Positions 62,067 to 64,000 of a stretch of DNA of 64,000 bases are shown here, piece after piece; positions within the stretch are counted from its first letter, which is position 1; each line of letters opens with the position of its first letter. The notes below the pieces were generated by a model that saw only the letters and a program-made list of their open reading frames with translations, did not search any database and was not told the origin of the DNA. The DNA lies in NCBI RefSeq assembly GCF_003473485.1, contig NC_053043.1:5900001-5964000 (forward strand). The letters are read 5' to 3'. The translations under genes and the position numbers were made by a program. Source of the DNA: Medicago truncatula (Eukaryota > Streptophyta > Magnoliopsida > Fabales > Fabaceae).

Positions 62067-63849
62067 TTAGTAGTCTAGAGATCCCACGGTTGTTATCCCG
62101 CTGCTTAGATTTCTTGAATCTTGACGGCTCACATAGTCATCACAAATGCTATTTGAGAGCCTTTGAATTGGAACCGAGTTCAAAAGCCCGAGGCCAGTGT
62201 TGCCCATTTGCTGCACTTCCTCAGGCGAAAGTATCTTGATGCACCATACACTATTCACAAATTCCCTGTCATAAGAGAGATCGCATGTGATGCACCATAC
62301 ACTATTCACGAATTCAATAATCTAGTTTTCAATTTAGCATTAAAAAGAAAAAGGAAGAAAGTAGAATATGGGATGCTTACGGCCAAGGGCCATCACCGAG
62401 GAGAAGAACATCATTCTCTCGGTCAACGAATACAAGCTGCCAGCCTGATCTCACAGGGTCCTCCAACTCGCCTTCCAGTCCGAACATTCGGGCGAGCTCA
62501 CTACGCAGCTCATTGTAGCTGCTGAATTTAGTGATATCCAACGATCTTCCGAAGGACCCTGATTTATAAACCTGCAACAAGAAACGTACCAAATAAAATG
62601 TAAGAAGTGGTGAATGATGATCAAGTTCTGATTTGAGAGATGATAATAATTCCACGAGGAAAATTCACCTTCACAAAGGTCTTGTTCAGTGGGTTGTTTC
62701 CTTGCTCCCCGTTTTCCTGGGTATGCAAGAAACCAGATTCACCAATACTAGGCGTTACTCCATGATTCAACGAAGAATCAGCGCCTGCGGTGTTCATGTA
62801 ACTAGAAGATTGATGGTAGGACATGGTTGAGGAATCATTGTTGTTGCCACTGATCCCCTTAAAGTTCGACATCCCATTATGCAGTAGAAGAGATGAGGGA
62901 TCTATATTGACACCGAATAAAAGATTACTTTGCGGATCATTGCTCCCTTCTTGGTCTATTGAGCACTCCCTACCAGGAAATGGTGGCAATGTAATAGCAT
63001 TTTGAGACATCGAATTCCGTGCCTGCCCTAGCTGCTCCACCTGAGGCAGAATACATTGAGATGCTCCCGAAGAGAGGAGTGGATCCACTGCAATGCGTTT
63101 GGATGGCCAACCAGTTGAATTTTGAACAGGAACCCAAGAGCTTGTTCTTGGAAGACTCATAAGGAGGGATGATTCATCATGCGGAAACGATGAACCCATG
63201 ATACTGTGCAAAGGAGAAACAATAGTAGTTGAAGAGTTCACATTTGAATCAGAAAAACTCTGCTGATGGCATAGAGAAGAGAGAGCTTGCATGGGTGGTG
63301 GTGATTGAGGTTGAGTCGCTGAAACAAACTGAGACATTGTAGAGACCGAACCAGAAATCTGCTGATTATTATCCACCACTTGCTGTTGAGTTTGTTGTTG
63401 CTGCTGGCTATGATGATGGAGTTGATTATTGAATGAATGCTGATGCTGTGGATGCTGTTGAGGATTAGTCTGAGCTTGTGGCTGAGATTGCGACAGATTT
63501 TGATTCTCCTGATTATTATTTTGAAAAGCCTGTTGAGGTTGCGACTGTTGCAACATCTGAGCCTGCATTAAAGCAGCGGTCCTGTTCGGGAAGTTCGGTG
63601 GTTGCTGAAATTGAAGCAAGGAACCAGGAAGCTGTTTGGAAGGATCTACTACAGTCCTCATGTCCTGAAGTGCAGCAGCAGCCACAGCTTGATACATATC
63701 GGTTTGCATATTCAGCATGGCGGGATCAAACCTTGGCTGCATCCAAGGATTAACCCCAATCCCTTGATAATTAAGAGATTGAAGCCCTCTATCCGTGTCT
63801 CGGAGCCACATCAAAGGAGAACTCATGCCAAAATCATCATCTTTCATGC
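62067..63849 (-). CDS. ARF6: Auxin response factor, ARF6-like, 3' part (middle region and PB1 domain)
   Basis: Three exons of a minus-strand gene whose 5' part lies beyond the window: 62669-63849, 62381-62571 and 62067-62265 (stop 62067-62069). About 523 residues are visible. They start [21 protein letters not shown] and [20 protein letters not shown], followed by a long Gln-rich activation region with Q and H runs. The PB1 (domain III/IV) region follows: [38 protein letters not shown], ending VGSLDY. This matches the ARF6/ARF8 activator class, and the [19 protein letters not shown] phrase favours ARF6. The B3 DNA-binding domain is outside. PB1 exon 1 carries a miR167 site. A 27 bp direct repeat spans the acceptor of the last exon. 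The product acts in the nucleus in auxin-responsive transcription. Confidence 0.92.
62238..62315. repeat. Direct repeat across the last ARF6 splice acceptor
   Basis: 27 bp copies at 62238-62264 (exon side) and 62289-62315 (intron side) match at 26 of 27 positions, with a 51 bp period. The intronic copy repeats the first ~27 nt of the last exon. Confidence 0.9.
62432..62452 (-). promoter_or_regulatory. miR167 target site in the ARF6-like mRNA
   Basis: The plus strand here reads acaagctgccagcctgatct(c), matching miR167 (ugaagcugccagcaugaucua) at 17 of 21 positions. Mismatches fall at miRNA positions 1, 2, 14 and 21. ARF6 and ARF8 are the known miR167 targets and carry the site at this place in the PB1 exon. 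Confidence 0.88.
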
Positions 63850-64000
63850 CTGCAAGCATTTCAAGTAAAGAAAACTTTGATGCATAAATGAAATAACATT
63901 TGAAATGTAATTAGCTTAGGAAATTGAAACTAAATTACGTGCTAGAAAAAATAAATAAATTGTGAATATTTTTCATTCTAAGATGACATGAAGCTAACCA
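63850..64000 (-). other. Intron of the ARF6-like gene at window edge
   Basis: Sequence upstream of the acceptor tgcttgcag. No further exon lies within the window. Confidence 0.7.

Noticed and set aside
62163-62525. Plus-strand frames opposite the ARF6-like exons (also 63478-63868)
   Set aside because: They are antisense shadows of the conserved ARF coding sequence.

Overview
ORGANISM. The window is plant nuclear DNA: AT-rich, with short-exon genes, GT-AG introns, 5'-truncated LINEs, MITEs, SINEs and LTR elements. Gene content (a clade I serine carboxypeptidase-like array, an ARF6-type auxin response factor, RPL38, a plant U5 snRNA) and the style of the repeats suggest a temperate legume close to Medicago. 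That placement is inference; no species-diagnostic sequence was available to me. LAYOUT. 1-9.2 kb is gene-poor: a 5'-truncated LINE with intact target-site duplications (TSDs), a decayed BRI1-type LRR fragment, a PPR-like fragment and two MITEs. 9.27-19.8 kb holds two tandem, apparently intact 14-exon serine carboxypeptidase-like (SCPL) genes, A and B, each predicted at 469 aa, separated by a SINE, a hAT MITE and a large foldback element. 20-29.7 kb is repeat-filled: a Copia fossil pierced by a hAT-like element, then a 7.8 kb three-LTR element (LTR-internal-LTR-internal-LTR) whose internal segments are mostly a ~103 bp minisatellite. 29.9-30.9 kb is a second truncated LINE. 32.2-38.8 kb is a third SCPL gene, C (465 aa), swollen by a 2.2 kb repeat-bearing intron. 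39.5-41.2 kb carries a SKU5-like multicopper-oxidase fragment and a LINE remnant with a hAT MITE inside it. 41.3-43.2 kb is a 3'-half SCPL pseudogene, D. Its 3'UTR was split by a hAT MITE, which was in turn split by a 2.5 kb solo LTR. 47.4-52.0 kb is a nine-exon metallo-beta-lactamase-fold hydrolase (320 aa). 54.1-55.6 kb is an uncharacterised plant gene (246 aa). 55.83-56.04 kb is a complete-looking U5 snRNA gene with its USE, TATA box, Sm site and 3' box. 57.6-59.5 kb is RPL38 on the minus strand. 62.07-64.0 kb is the 3' half of an ARF6-like gene on the minus strand, with a miR167 site. HOW THE GENES RELATE. The SCPL copies are a local tandem family, probably vacuolar or secreted acyltransferases or peptidases. 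A and B share a recent promoter and gene body, C is more diverged, and D is a partial copy closest to C. The right-hand genes (hydrolase, unknown gene, U5, RPL38, ARF6) are unrelated housekeeping or regulatory genes with no sign of functional coupling. All gene models were spliced by eye; reading phase was checked across every junction of the intact models.
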